A stretch of DNA of 11,887 nt, from assembly GCA_937863215.1 (NCBI GenBank), contig CALMFQ010000439.1, positions 1 through 11,887 on the forward strand, written 5' to 3'. Of the stretch, positions 1-6,859 are shown piece after piece; position 1 is the first letter of the stretch; each line of letters begins with the position of its first letter. This stretch comes from an uncultured Pseudomonadota bacterium (GTDB lineage Bacteria > Pseudomonadota > Gammaproteobacteria > Burkholderiales > SCOH01). The position numbers and the translations under genes are program-made. The notes under the pieces are model-generated. The model did not search any database. It worked only from the letters and a program-made list of their open reading frames with translations, and had not been told where the DNA came from.

Positions 1-122
1 TCGGGGCAATCGGCCCACCAGTCGGCAGCGGCGGTCGGGCGCTGCAAGAATTCGTCGCGATTGGCGACGAGCAGCAGCGGATAATCCGGGTGCTGGCGAT
101 AGCTGACGGCGATGATGCACAT
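1..122 (-). CDS. NRDE/TANGO2-family protein, N-terminal fragment
   Basis: Reading the minus strand from ATG at 122 gives 40 residues beginning MCIIAVSYRQHPDYPLLL and continuing with VANRDEF, then RPTAAADWW, and running off the left edge of the window. The Met-Cys start (a cysteine at position 2), the NRDEF motif and the following RPT...WW are the hallmark of the NRDE family (homologues of eukaryotic TANGO2), which are usually around 250 residues, so only about the first sixth is here. The family is proposed to have an N-terminal-nucleophile-type fold with Cys2 exposed after Met removal, and has been linked to haem trafficking in eukaryotes; its bacterial role is not settled. The gene is divergent from the sulfurtransferase gene, with 56 bases between the start codons. 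A weak AGAG lies about ten bases before the ATG. Confidence 0.85.
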   Translation of the reverse strand, partial: MCIIAVSYRQHPDYPLLLVANRDEFLQRPTAAADWWADCP

Positions 123-178
123 TTGCGTTTTACTCTGGCATGCAATAGATTTGCTGCCTCGAAAAAAGGATGAATGTC

Positions 179-406
179 ATGCAATTCGACAAGGAAATCG
201 ATCTGTCCGGCCTGAACTGCCCGCTGCCAATCCTGCGTACCAAAAAGGCGTTGGCCGAGCTGCAGTCGGGGCAGGTGCTGAAAGTGACGGCAACCGATCC
301 GGCCACGCCCAAGGATTTCGATGCCTTTGCGCGCCAGACCGGCAATTCGTTGCTGCAGTCGGCAGAGGAAGGCGGCAAGTTCCTGTTCTGGTTGCGGCGC
401 AAGTAA
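179..406 (+). CDS. TusA/SirA-family sulfurtransferase
   Basis: A 75-residue soluble protein with the TusA signature: a CPLP motif (Cys14-Pro-Leu-Pro17) followed by an amphipathic helix (ILRTKKALAEL), then the G-x-x-L-x-V strand and ATDP, with a C-terminal hydrophobic strand FLFWLRR. In this family the first cysteine carries persulfide sulfur and passes it to partners, for example in tRNA thiolation or molybdenum-cofactor and sulfur-oxidation pathways; which partner applies here cannot be told, as no Tus or Dsr genes are in view. The start at 179 is chosen over ATG at 170 because AAGGA at 166-170 sits eight bases before 179 but would overlap the earlier ATG; using 170 would add three residues (MNV). 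It is convergent with the response regulator gene, 42 bases apart, with no clear intrinsic terminator between them. Confidence 0.9.
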   Translation: MQFDKEIDLSGLNCPLPILRTKKALAELQSGQVLKVTATDPATPKDFDAFARQTGNSLLQSAEEGGKFLFWLRRK

Positions 407-448
407 TCTTCCCGCCGCGCCTGCGGCTTACCGCCTCGGGCCGTCGTA

Positions 449-2683
449 TCAGGGATGCGCTTGCAGCCAGCGGTAGAATTCGCATGCCGGCATTGCCTTG
501 CTGTAGAGGAACCCCTGCGCCTCCTGGCAGCCGAGCCGTTGCAGGATGCCGGCCTGGGTTTCGGTTTCCACGCCTTCGGCAATCACCGTCATGTTCAGGT
601 TTTGCCCCAGCCGCACAATCATTTCGGCGATGCTGGTGCGCGAGCTGGCGGTGTCGATGTGATTGACGAATGCCCGGTCGATTTTCAGCCGGTCCACGTT
701 CAGTTTCTGCAGGTATGACAGCGACGAAAAACCGGTGCCGAAATCGTCGATCGCCAGTGATACGCCCAGCGCCTTCAGCTGACCGAGAATACTCTCCATT
801 GCCAGCGCACCTTCCATTGCTACCGACTCGGTGATTTCCAGTTCCACCATTGCCGGTTCGATGCCGATATCGCACAGCACGTGCTGTACCATGCTGACGA
901 AGCTGGGGCTGCGGAATTGCACCATCGACACGTTGATCGCAATGCGCATCTGCGGGAAGCCATTCTGGTGCCAGCGGCGGGCTTCGACGCAGGCGGAGCG
1001 CAGCACCCATTCCCCCAGGTCGATGATCAGGCCGGAGTATTCCGCCAGCGGAATGAAACGGTCCGGCGGGACGTTGCCATCCGGAGTCTGCCAGCGCAGC
1101 AGTGCTTCGGCGCCGACGACCTTGCCGCTCTGCAGATCGATTTGCGGCTGGTAGTGCAGCTCCAGCCCCTGTGCCTCGATCGCGGCGCGCAGATCGTGCA
1201 GCAGCGTCAGCCGTGCCTTGGTTTGATCTTCCATTTCGTGCGTGTAATAACAGTAACGGCCGCGCGAATCGTTCTTGGCGCGGTTCAGCGCGATGTGCGC
1301 ACGCTGCATTGCCGCCTGTGCCGGGCCATCCTGATCATCGAGACGTACCAAGCCGATGGTGCCGCGCACACGCAGGAAATACTCGTTGACGCCGAATGGC
1401 GAATCGAACAGGTGCAGCAACTGTTGCGGATCGATCTGTTCACTTGGGCCGAAAATCGCAAACGTATCGGCGGCAATGCGCGCCAGCACACATTGGCGGC
1501 TCAATCCGCCCTGCAGCCGCTCGGCCACGGCGCGCAACAGCCGGTCGCCGTTTTCATAGCCCAGCGCGTCATTGATTTCCGAGAAGTGATCGATATCCAC
1601 CAGCGCAATGCCCCAGCCGGCCAGCCCCTGTTCCTGCCGTTCTTCGATCAGTTGCAGCAGGCGGGTGCGGTTCGGCAGATTGCACAGCAGGTCGCTGAAT
1701 GCGTAGGCGTTGAGACGCTGGAACAGATCGACGTTTTCGAAACCGATGGCGATGTTGGCGCTGAACACTTCCAGCATCTGCTGGTCAATTGCCGGCAAGG
1801 GGGCGCCGGTGTTCAGGTAGACGGCGATTTCGCGTTGCGAGCTGGTTTCGAAGAACAGCGTGGTCGAGCCGGAATCGACTACATTGGTGCGATTTTCCAG
1901 GCTCTGGCGCAGCGCATCGGCGATCCGGTGATCGCTGATTTCGCGCAACGGGTGGTTCATCCAGCTGCGGAACCGGCCGGCAGCGCTGACAATGATCGGT
2001 TCGTCGATCGTATGCGTACCGTCCTGACGCATTTCCGCCTTGGCTGCGATCAGCCCTTCCGGTGGCAGGCCGATCAGTGCGGATATCTGCGTCAGCACAC
2101 CTTCGGCAAAATTTTCCAGCCCGCGCCGCGCAAACAGATCGTTGGCGGAAGCGACAATCTGCCGCAGTCCGCGCCGACTGGCGGAAATCGTCGCCAGCTG
2201 GTCGTAGGAGCGGATCGCCGTGGTCAGCGTGGTAACCAGGCGGGTCAGTGTCAGCTCGGACTTGGTCTTGTAATCGTTGATGTCGTAGTCGCGGATCGCC
2301 TGCAGCTCGGGTGCATAGCCCGGCTGACCGGTGCGCAGCACGATGCGGACTTCGGCCAGCCCGAGCTGTTCGCGGATCACCCGTACCATGGACAGGCCGG
2401 AATCCTCGTTTTCCATTACCACATCGAGGAAGATCAGCGCGATGTCGCGCCGCTGCTCCAGCACCTGGCGCGCTTCCGCGCCGGAATAGGCGTGCAGGAA
2501 TTCGATGCCGCGCCCGGCTACCGTGATGTCACGCAGCGCAAAGGTGGTGGCGGAATGCACATCCGGGTCGTCGTCCACGATCAGCACTGGCCAGTCCTTG
2601 CCATAGCCCTGCTTGTCGGCGGCGGAAAACTCTTCTTCGGCGAATTGCAGCGAGTCATCGTCGTGCTGATTGGCGATGGTCAT
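449..2683 (-). CDS. Response regulator with DUF3369-like linker, degenerate GGDEF and active-type EAL domain
   Basis: A 744-residue cytoplasmic protein. Residues about 30-155 are a receiver domain: acidic pocket Asp37-Asp39, phospho-acceptor Asp87 in FLDVVM, Thr118, and the lysine after INDY (139). Residues about 160-320 match the GAF-like DUF3369 region known to follow such receivers. A GGDEF domain spans about 325-480, but its signature is AADTF (404-408), so cyclase activity is unlikely; Asp363 and Asn371-Asp372 persist. The EAL domain (about 490-740) keeps E526-A-L, Asn584, Glu616, Asp646-Asp647 (DDFGTG), Lys667, Glu703 and Gln723, the set needed for metal-dependent cyclic-di-GMP hydrolysis. 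The inferred role is phosphorylation-controlled cyclic-di-GMP phosphodiesterase. Its ATG overlaps the kinase stop as ATGA (2680-2683), implying translational coupling and a dedicated partner. Alternatively the GGDEF domain may bind GTP as an allosteric site. Confidence 0.93.
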   Translation of the reverse strand: MTIANQHDDDSLQFAEEEFSAADKQGYGKDWPVLIVDDDPDVHSATTFALRDITVAGRGIEFLHAYSGAEARQVLEQRRDIALIFLDVVMENEDSGLSMVRVIREQLGLAEVRIVLRTGQPGYAPELQAIRDYDINDYKTKSELTLTRLVTTLTTAIRSYDQLATISASRRGLRQIVASANDLFARRGLENFAEGVLTQISALIGLPPEGLIAAKAEMRQDGTHTIDEPIIVSAAGRFRSWMNHPLREISDHRIADALRQSLENRTNVVDSGSTTLFFETSSQREIAVYLNTGAPLPAIDQQMLEVFSANIAIGFENVDLFQRLNAYAFSDLLCNLPNRTRLLQLIEERQEQGLAGWGIALVDIDHFSEINDALGYENGDRLLRAVAERLQGGLSRQCVLARIAADTFAIFGPSEQIDPQQLLHLFDSPFGVNEYFLRVRGTIGLVRLDDQDGPAQAAMQRAHIALNRAKNDSRGRYCYYTHEMEDQTKARLTLLHDLRAAIEAQGLELHYQPQIDLQSGKVVGAEALLRWQTPDGNVPPDRFIPLAEYSGLIIDLGEWVLRSACVEARRWHQNGFPQMRIAINVSMVQFRSPSFVSMVQHVLCDIGIEPAMVELEITESVAMEGALAMESILGQLKALGVSLAIDDFGTGFSSLSYLQKLNVDRLKIDRAFVNHIDTASSRTSIAEMIVRLGQNLNMTVIAEGVETETQAGILQRLGCQEAQGFLYSKAMPACEFYRWLQAHP

Positions 2684-5600
2684 GCGGTAATCTCCGGTTT
2701 CGCGGTAAGCGGCGCGATCAGTGGCAACTGCAGGGTGAACAGGGTGCCTGCCGACGGCCGGCTGCGGACGTTGATCTTGCCACCCAGTACACGGGTGACG
2801 ATGCTGTAGACAATGTGCAGCCCGAGGCCGCTACCGCCTTGACCCAGCCGGGTGGTGAAGAACGGGTCGAAAATCTTCGGCAGATGATGCTGCGGGATGC
2901 CGCTGCCGTTGTCCTGGATCTGGATTTCCACCAGCTCGCTGCCGGCAGCGTAGGCCTCAATGGTGATGATGCCATGCTCCATGCCATCGAACGCGTGCAG
3001 CACGGCGTTGTTGACCAGATTGGTGACTACCTGGCCGAGCGGGCCGGGAAAGCTGTCCAGTTCGATTTCGGGTTGCAGTTTCAGCATAACCTCGTGCGGG
3101 GTTTTTTTCAGCATCGGATGCAGTGTTGCCACCACTTCTTCGATAACTTCCTTCAGGTCGAATTTGCGCCGCTTTTCGCTGGTCTGATCCACTGCCACCT
3201 GCTTGAAGCTGGCAATCAGCTCGCGCGCCTGGTGCAGATTGCGCATCAGCAGATCGGACGCGGTGCCGGCGGTTTCGATATAGCTGGTCAGGCCGGATTT
3301 TTTCAGTGTGCCGCCGGTAAATTCCTGACTGAATTCGCGGGTTTTTTCCTGCAGCGTGCTGGCCACGGTCACGCTATTGCCGATCGGCGTGTTCAGCTCG
3401 TGTGCCACGCCGGCCACCAGCGAGCCCAGCGAGGCCAGCCGCTCGGCACGTACCAGTTCGTTCTGCGCCAGCTGCAGTGTCTGCAGGGTTTGCTGCAACT
3501 CGCGATTGGTGGATTCCAGCTCGCCGGTACGGGTCTGTACCCGTACTTCCAGATTGACGTTCAGATCGCGCAGCTCGCGCTCGATCTGCTGTTTTTCGGT
3601 GACATCGCGCAGGATCGCCATGGCCACTTTCTGCCCTTGCACCTCGATCGGCACACCGGAATAATCGACCTCGACAATGCGGCCGTTGGCGCAGCGCAGG
3701 CGCAGGATCTGATTGCGGATTTCCAGCCCTTGATCGAGCCGCTCGGCAACCGCTTGCCACTCTTCAGGATGCAGGATCATTCCCAGCTCCGCCAGGCTGC
3801 GGCCGATTGCGCGCTGGCGCGGCATGCCGGTAATTTCTTCCCAGCGGTCGTTGAGATCGACAATATTGCCGCTGGCCAGTTCGGAAAACATCAGCGTATC
3901 CGGCAGCAGGTGGAAGGCCTTGGAAAGTTTTTCCTCACTCTGGCGCAGCTCCATCGAAATGGCCCAGCGGTCGTTGATATCGCGTAATACCCAGATCAAC
4001 ACCTTGCGTTTGCTCAGCTCGCTGACCACGCCGGAAATCTCGCCCCACGAGGTTGAGCCATCCTTGCGCCGGATCAGTATCTCGCGCTGGTGCAACGGCT
4101 TGCCGGTGCGCAGGCAGGCAACGATGCTGCGCCGGTCTTCCGCGTGCGTATACAGGCCGAGAGCCTTGGTGGTACGGCCACGGCATTCTTCCGGGGAAAA
4201 ACCGGTAATACGTTGCCATGCCTGATTTACGTCGATCAGTTTGCCATCGGCCAGATCGGTAATGCCGAGCGCGTCCGGCAGCATCTGGTAGATGGTGGCA
4301 AATTTCTGTTCGCTGTCGCGCAGTGCCTCGGCAATCGTCTTGCGGTCGGTAATGTCGCGCACGATCGACATCAGCATGCGCCGCCCGCCCAGCTCGCACG
4401 GAATTGCCGAATATTCGCACCATATCTGCCGCCCGTCCTTGCGCCGCAGCTGTACTTCGATCAGGCGGACTTCCTCGAATTCGACCAGCGTGTCGATGAT
4501 TTCGTCGCGATGTTCGGTGCCGGCCCAGATGTCCAGTTCTTCCGAAGTGCGGTTGAGCGCCTCTTCGCGTGTGTAGCCGAGCAGCGGCTCAAGCTGGTCG
4601 TTCATGTCCAGATAGCGGCCGGTTTCGTAGTCGGTAAATACAACCAGGTCGGGCATCAGCTGGAATGCCTTGGAGAATTTTTCTTCGCTGTCGCGCAGTG
4701 CGGTAGCTATGGTCCAGCGGTCGGTAATGTCGCGCAGCACCGAGATCATCAGCTTGTCGCCGCCGAGTTCGATCGGCACTGCAGAAAATTCGCACCACAC
4801 CAGCTCGCCATCCTTGCGTCGCGCCTGGAATTCACGCATGCGCACCTCGCCGCCGGCACGAATGTCGGCCACTACCTGGGCGCGGTCTGCGGGGGATGAC
4901 CAGATATCGAGTTCGAATGTGGTCCGACCGATACTCTCGGCCGGCGAATAGCCGGTGACCTGTTCCCACTGGCGATTGACGTCGAGAATCTCGCCGGTGG
5001 ACAGATTGGTGATCACCAGGCCGTCCGGAAGCGTCTGGTAAACCCGTGAGAATTTTTCCTCGCTTTCGCGGATGGCGTTTTCCATTGCCTTACGCTGCGA
5101 GATGTCCTCGGCGGTGATCACATAGCCGGTCAGTTCGCCCGATTCGGCCAGCGGGGCGCCGTTCAGGCGTAGCCAGCAAGTCGAGCCGGCCAGCTGGATA
5201 CGCAGTTCCAGCGTGAGATTGCTGCCGGTCTGCAACGCCTGCAGCCAGCTGGCTTCGGCAAAACGGAAATCCTCCGGCTCGACCAGCGTCAGCCAGGATT
5301 TGCCGAGCAATTCCGATGCGGCGCGGGCAGTGAGCTTCTGGAAATTGACGTTGGCATAATTGATCTGGCCGTCCAGGTCGGTGGCGAATACGCCCAGTGA
5401 CGATGTTTCCGAAATCGCGCGGAAGCGGCTGTAATAACGCGCCAGTTCCCGTTCCAGCTCCTTGGTGTCCGACAGATCGAGGTCGATGCAATACATTTCT
5501 CGGCTGCCATCCGGCAGACTGATCACTACCTGGGTGGAATAGATCTGCACTGTCGAGCCATTCTTGCGCAGCGCAGTGTATTCGCTGGCCGGTGGCGCCA

Positions 5601-6303
5601 GGTTGCTGGCCAGCATGTGTTCCACGCCATCGGCAAAATACTCGCGGTCTTCCGGGCGCAGCAGCAGCTCGTCGATACGCCGGCCAATGGCTTCTGCCTT
5701 GCTGTAGCCGTACAGGCGTTCGCTGCTGTTGTTCCAGTACAGAATGCGGCATTGCGGGTCGTAGCCCTGTACGGCGATATTACCGACTTCGTCGAAAATG
5801 CTGCGGAAACGGTGCTCGCTGACCTTGAGCGCTTCCAGCGCCTGGCGTGTGGCGCTGATATCGACAAAGGTGACCACGACTTCCTGAATAATCCCCTGCG
5901 CATCCTTGACCGGTGCCGCGTTGGCGCTGTACCAGCTGGTCGAATCGATATCGCTGCGGTAGATCTGCACCACCAGCCCGTTGATCGGCTGCCCGCTGCG
6001 CAATACTCGATGGTAGGGGAATTCCGTCGGCTCCATTGGCCGGCCGTTCTCATCGCGCATTTGCCAGCGTGGATCGAGCAGGCCGCGTGGGCCTATGCCG
6101 GCCACCCCCAGCGCCTGAATGGCAATGTGATTGGCGGAACGGACCGAGCCGTCCGGCCCGTGAACCAGAACCCCGGCATTCAGGGTTTGCTGCATCACCT
6201 CGTATTGGCGCGCCATCGCCTCCAGTGTTTCCAGGCGGGAGCGCTCTGCTGCGCTGAATGCTGTATCCCCGGTCAAATCTTGCACCAATGTTGCAACCCC
6301 CAA
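2680..6303 (-). CDS. Multi-PAS hybrid-free sensor histidine kinase (seven PAS domains)
   Basis: A 1207-residue kinase without signal peptide or membrane segment, so it should sense in the cytoplasm. I count seven PAS domains at roughly 30-150, 160-280, 288-410, 414-538, 539-663, 664-788 and 789-913; the last four are equal-length tandem copies. A coiled coil (about 905-955) leads to a HisKA-type dimerisation domain with His968 in AHELNTP, then an ATPase domain with N-box Asn1095/Asn1099, DNGSGI (1131-1136), FDPFFTT and the glycine-rich loop GQGGSGLGL (1154-1162). It autophosphorylates at His968 and probably passes phosphate to Asp87 of the overlapping regulator. No LOV-type NCR cysteine or obvious haem site is visible, so the ligands are unknown. 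No ATG is available near the start: the frame opens just after a TAG, with TTG at 6303, TTG at 6288 or GTG at 6285 as candidates; GGGGG precedes the latter two at usable distance. The first ATG is codon 30. Confidence 0.92.
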   Translation of the reverse strand: MGVATLVQDLTGDTAFSAAERSRLETLEAMARQYEVMQQTLNAGVLVHGPDGSVRSANHIAIQALGVAGIGPRGLLDPRWQMRDENGRPMEPTEFPYHRVLRSGQPINGLVVQIYRSDIDSTSWYSANAAPVKDAQGIIQEVVVTFVDISATRQALEALKVSEHRFRSIFDEVGNIAVQGYDPQCRILYWNNSSERLYGYSKAEAIGRRIDELLLRPEDREYFADGVEHMLASNLAPPASEYTALRKNGSTVQIYSTQVVISLPDGSREMYCIDLDLSDTKELERELARYYSRFRAISETSSLGVFATDLDGQINYANVNFQKLTARAASELLGKSWLTLVEPEDFRFAEASWLQALQTGSNLTLELRIQLAGSTCWLRLNGAPLAESGELTGYVITAEDISQRKAMENAIRESEEKFSRVYQTLPDGLVITNLSTGEILDVNRQWEQVTGYSPAESIGRTTFELDIWSSPADRAQVVADIRAGGEVRMREFQARRKDGELVWCEFSAVPIELGGDKLMISVLRDITDRWTIATALRDSEEKFSKAFQLMPDLVVFTDYETGRYLDMNDQLEPLLGYTREEALNRTSEELDIWAGTEHRDEIIDTLVEFEEVRLIEVQLRRKDGRQIWCEYSAIPCELGGRRMLMSIVRDITDRKTIAEALRDSEQKFATIYQMLPDALGITDLADGKLIDVNQAWQRITGFSPEECRGRTTKALGLYTHAEDRRSIVACLRTGKPLHQREILIRRKDGSTSWGEISGVVSELSKRKVLIWVLRDINDRWAISMELRQSEEKLSKAFHLLPDTLMFSELASGNIVDLNDRWEEITGMPRQRAIGRSLAELGMILHPEEWQAVAERLDQGLEIRNQILRLRCANGRIVEVDYSGVPIEVQGQKVAMAILRDVTEKQQIERELRDLNVNLEVRVQTRTGELESTNRELQQTLQTLQLAQNELVRAERLASLGSLVAGVAHELNTPIGNSVTVASTLQEKTREFSQEFTGGTLKKSGLTSYIETAGTASDLLMRNLHQARELIASFKQVAVDQTSEKRRKFDLKEVIEEVVATLHPMLKKTPHEVMLKLQPEIELDSFPGPLGQVVTNLVNNAVLHAFDGMEHGIITIEAYAAGSELVEIQIQDNGSGIPQHHLPKIFDPFFTTRLGQGGSGLGLHIVYSIVTRVLGGKINVRSRPSAGTLFTLQLPLIAPLTAKPEITA
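3565..5064 (-). repeat. Four tandem PAS modules, 375-base period
   Basis: Inside the kinase, the motif SE[EQ]K begins at residues 414, 539, 664 and 789, and the matching RD of the linker closes the fourth unit at 913, so four modules of exactly 125 residues follow without gaps. Hand comparison of the first two gives 63 identical residues of 125. The linker motif RDI[TN]DR and the start LRDSE recur, and similarity is still visible in the DNA (for example around 4671-4760 and 4291-4370), which fits amplification by internal duplication. Confidence 0.85.
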
Positions 6304-6572
6304 ATACGCGGCTATCCGCTATGCCAACCGTTTTAACTATAGAACGGCCGGGCGCATTGCACAGGGGTTGGCTGCGTCATTCTTGAATGAGAGTGATTTT
6401 TATCTGTTTGCGGGCATCAAAAACTATGTCTGTCGGTATCAATGTCGTATCAATGCCGGGCAGGGGCGTTTTTTATTGATCCGGCCGGATAAGGTGCTTG
6501 CCGTGTCGGTGTGTCGGCATGCATCTGCTCGGGCTGTAATAATCGGCCATAATTGCGCATGTCATAATATTG
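6304..6572. other. Intergenic stretch without a convincing gene
   Basis: No open frame with a ribosome binding site and plausible protein is seen here on either strand. It holds the weak kinase promoter and a short direct repeat GTATCAATG at 6436-6444 and 6447-6455, spaced 11 bases, about one helical turn, which could be a regulator half-site pair. A T-run at 6470-6475 is not preceded by a stem. Confidence 0.5.
6336..6363 (-). promoter_or_regulatory. Weak candidate promoter of the kinase-regulator operon
   Basis: On the minus strand TATAGT (6341 down to 6336) lies 16 bases after TGTGCA (6363 down to 6358). The -10 box is good and the -35 box matches only three of six consensus bases. A start near 6329 would give a short leader before the TTG/GTG start codons. 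Confidence 0.25.
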
Positions 6573-6602
6573 TTGACGCAAAAGGTGACGTTGGAATATT
6601 TT
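6573..6602 (+). promoter_or_regulatory. Candidate sigma-70 promoter of the microprotein unit
   Basis: TTGACG (6573-6578) is a five-of-six -35 match, followed by AATATT (6595-6600, 16-base spacer) or TATTTT (6597-6602, 18-base spacer). The A/T-rich stretch ATAATTGCGCATGTCATAAT just upstream could act as an UP element. It lies about 55 bases before the microprotein start. Confidence 0.45.
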
Positions 6603-6656
6603 GTCCCGGTGGGGCTGGATATGAACAAGAACAAAATGGCATTACGGAGATGAATC

Positions 6657-6800
6657 ATGAGGGGAAATCAGATGCTTGCCGGCCAGTCGCCGGTAGCTGG
6701 CCAGGAAAAGCCGGGCAGGGTGCGGGAGCTACTGCTTGGCGTGTTGTTTGTGGTGGCGTTGTTGACTAGTACGCTGGATTTCAATTCGTTACTGCCATAG
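6657..6800 (+). CDS. Predicted single-pass membrane microprotein, 47 residues, unrecognised
   Basis: ATG at 6657 is preceded by GGAG at 6646-6649 with an ideal seven-base gap, and the frame runs 47 codons to TAG at 6798. The protein has a polar, basic N-terminal half (MRGNQMLAGQ..., with Lys18, Arg21, Arg23) and a hydrophobic helix at about 25-40 (LLLGVLFVVALLTSTL), ending DFNSLLP; the charge pattern predicts the N-terminus inside the cytoplasm. A candidate promoter sits upstream and an intrinsic terminator begins 13 bases after the stop, so the unit looks self-contained. I do not recognise the family. It could be a small inner-membrane regulator or stress protein; alternatively the transcript is a small RNA with an incidental frame. 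The position beside htpG may be chance. Confidence 0.5.
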   Translation: MRGNQMLAGQSPVAGQEKPGRVRELLLGVLFVVALLTSTLDFNSLLP

Positions 6801-6812
6801 TGGCTGCGCAAT

Positions 6813-6839
6813 AAAAAACCGGGGGGTACCCGGTTTTTT
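6813..6839. terminator. Bidirectional intrinsic terminator
   Basis: A perfect 11-base inverted repeat, AAAAAACCGGG (6813-6823) and CCCGGTTTTTT (6829-6839), closes a five-base loop. The T-run works in either direction, so it can end both the microprotein transcript (plus) and the htpG transcript (minus, stop codon 20 bases away). Confidence 0.9.
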
Positions 6840-6859
6840 GTTGCCGATGTAATCGCGGG

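Noticed and set aside
407..448. Possible terminator between the sulfurtransferase and regulator genes (GCGG-CTTA-CCGC)
   Set aside because: The stem is only four bases and there is no T-run on either strand.
881..2809. Plus-strand open frame of 642 codons opposite the regulator gene
   Set aside because: The minus strand encodes recognisable REC, GGDEF-like and EAL domains throughout; the opposite frame stays open because of GC-rich codon bias, and its product (Gln/Arg/Ala-rich) resembles no family I know.
2815..3987. Plus-strand open frame of 390 codons opposite the kinase
   Set aside because: It lies entirely antisense to the kinase catalytic and PAS regions and has no ribosome binding site or recognisable domain.
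6368..6769. Plus-strand 133-codon frame overlapping the microprotein
   Set aside because: It lacks a ribosome binding site at its start and its product shows no structure. The microprotein in the next frame has the better start signal and a clear hydrophobic helix.
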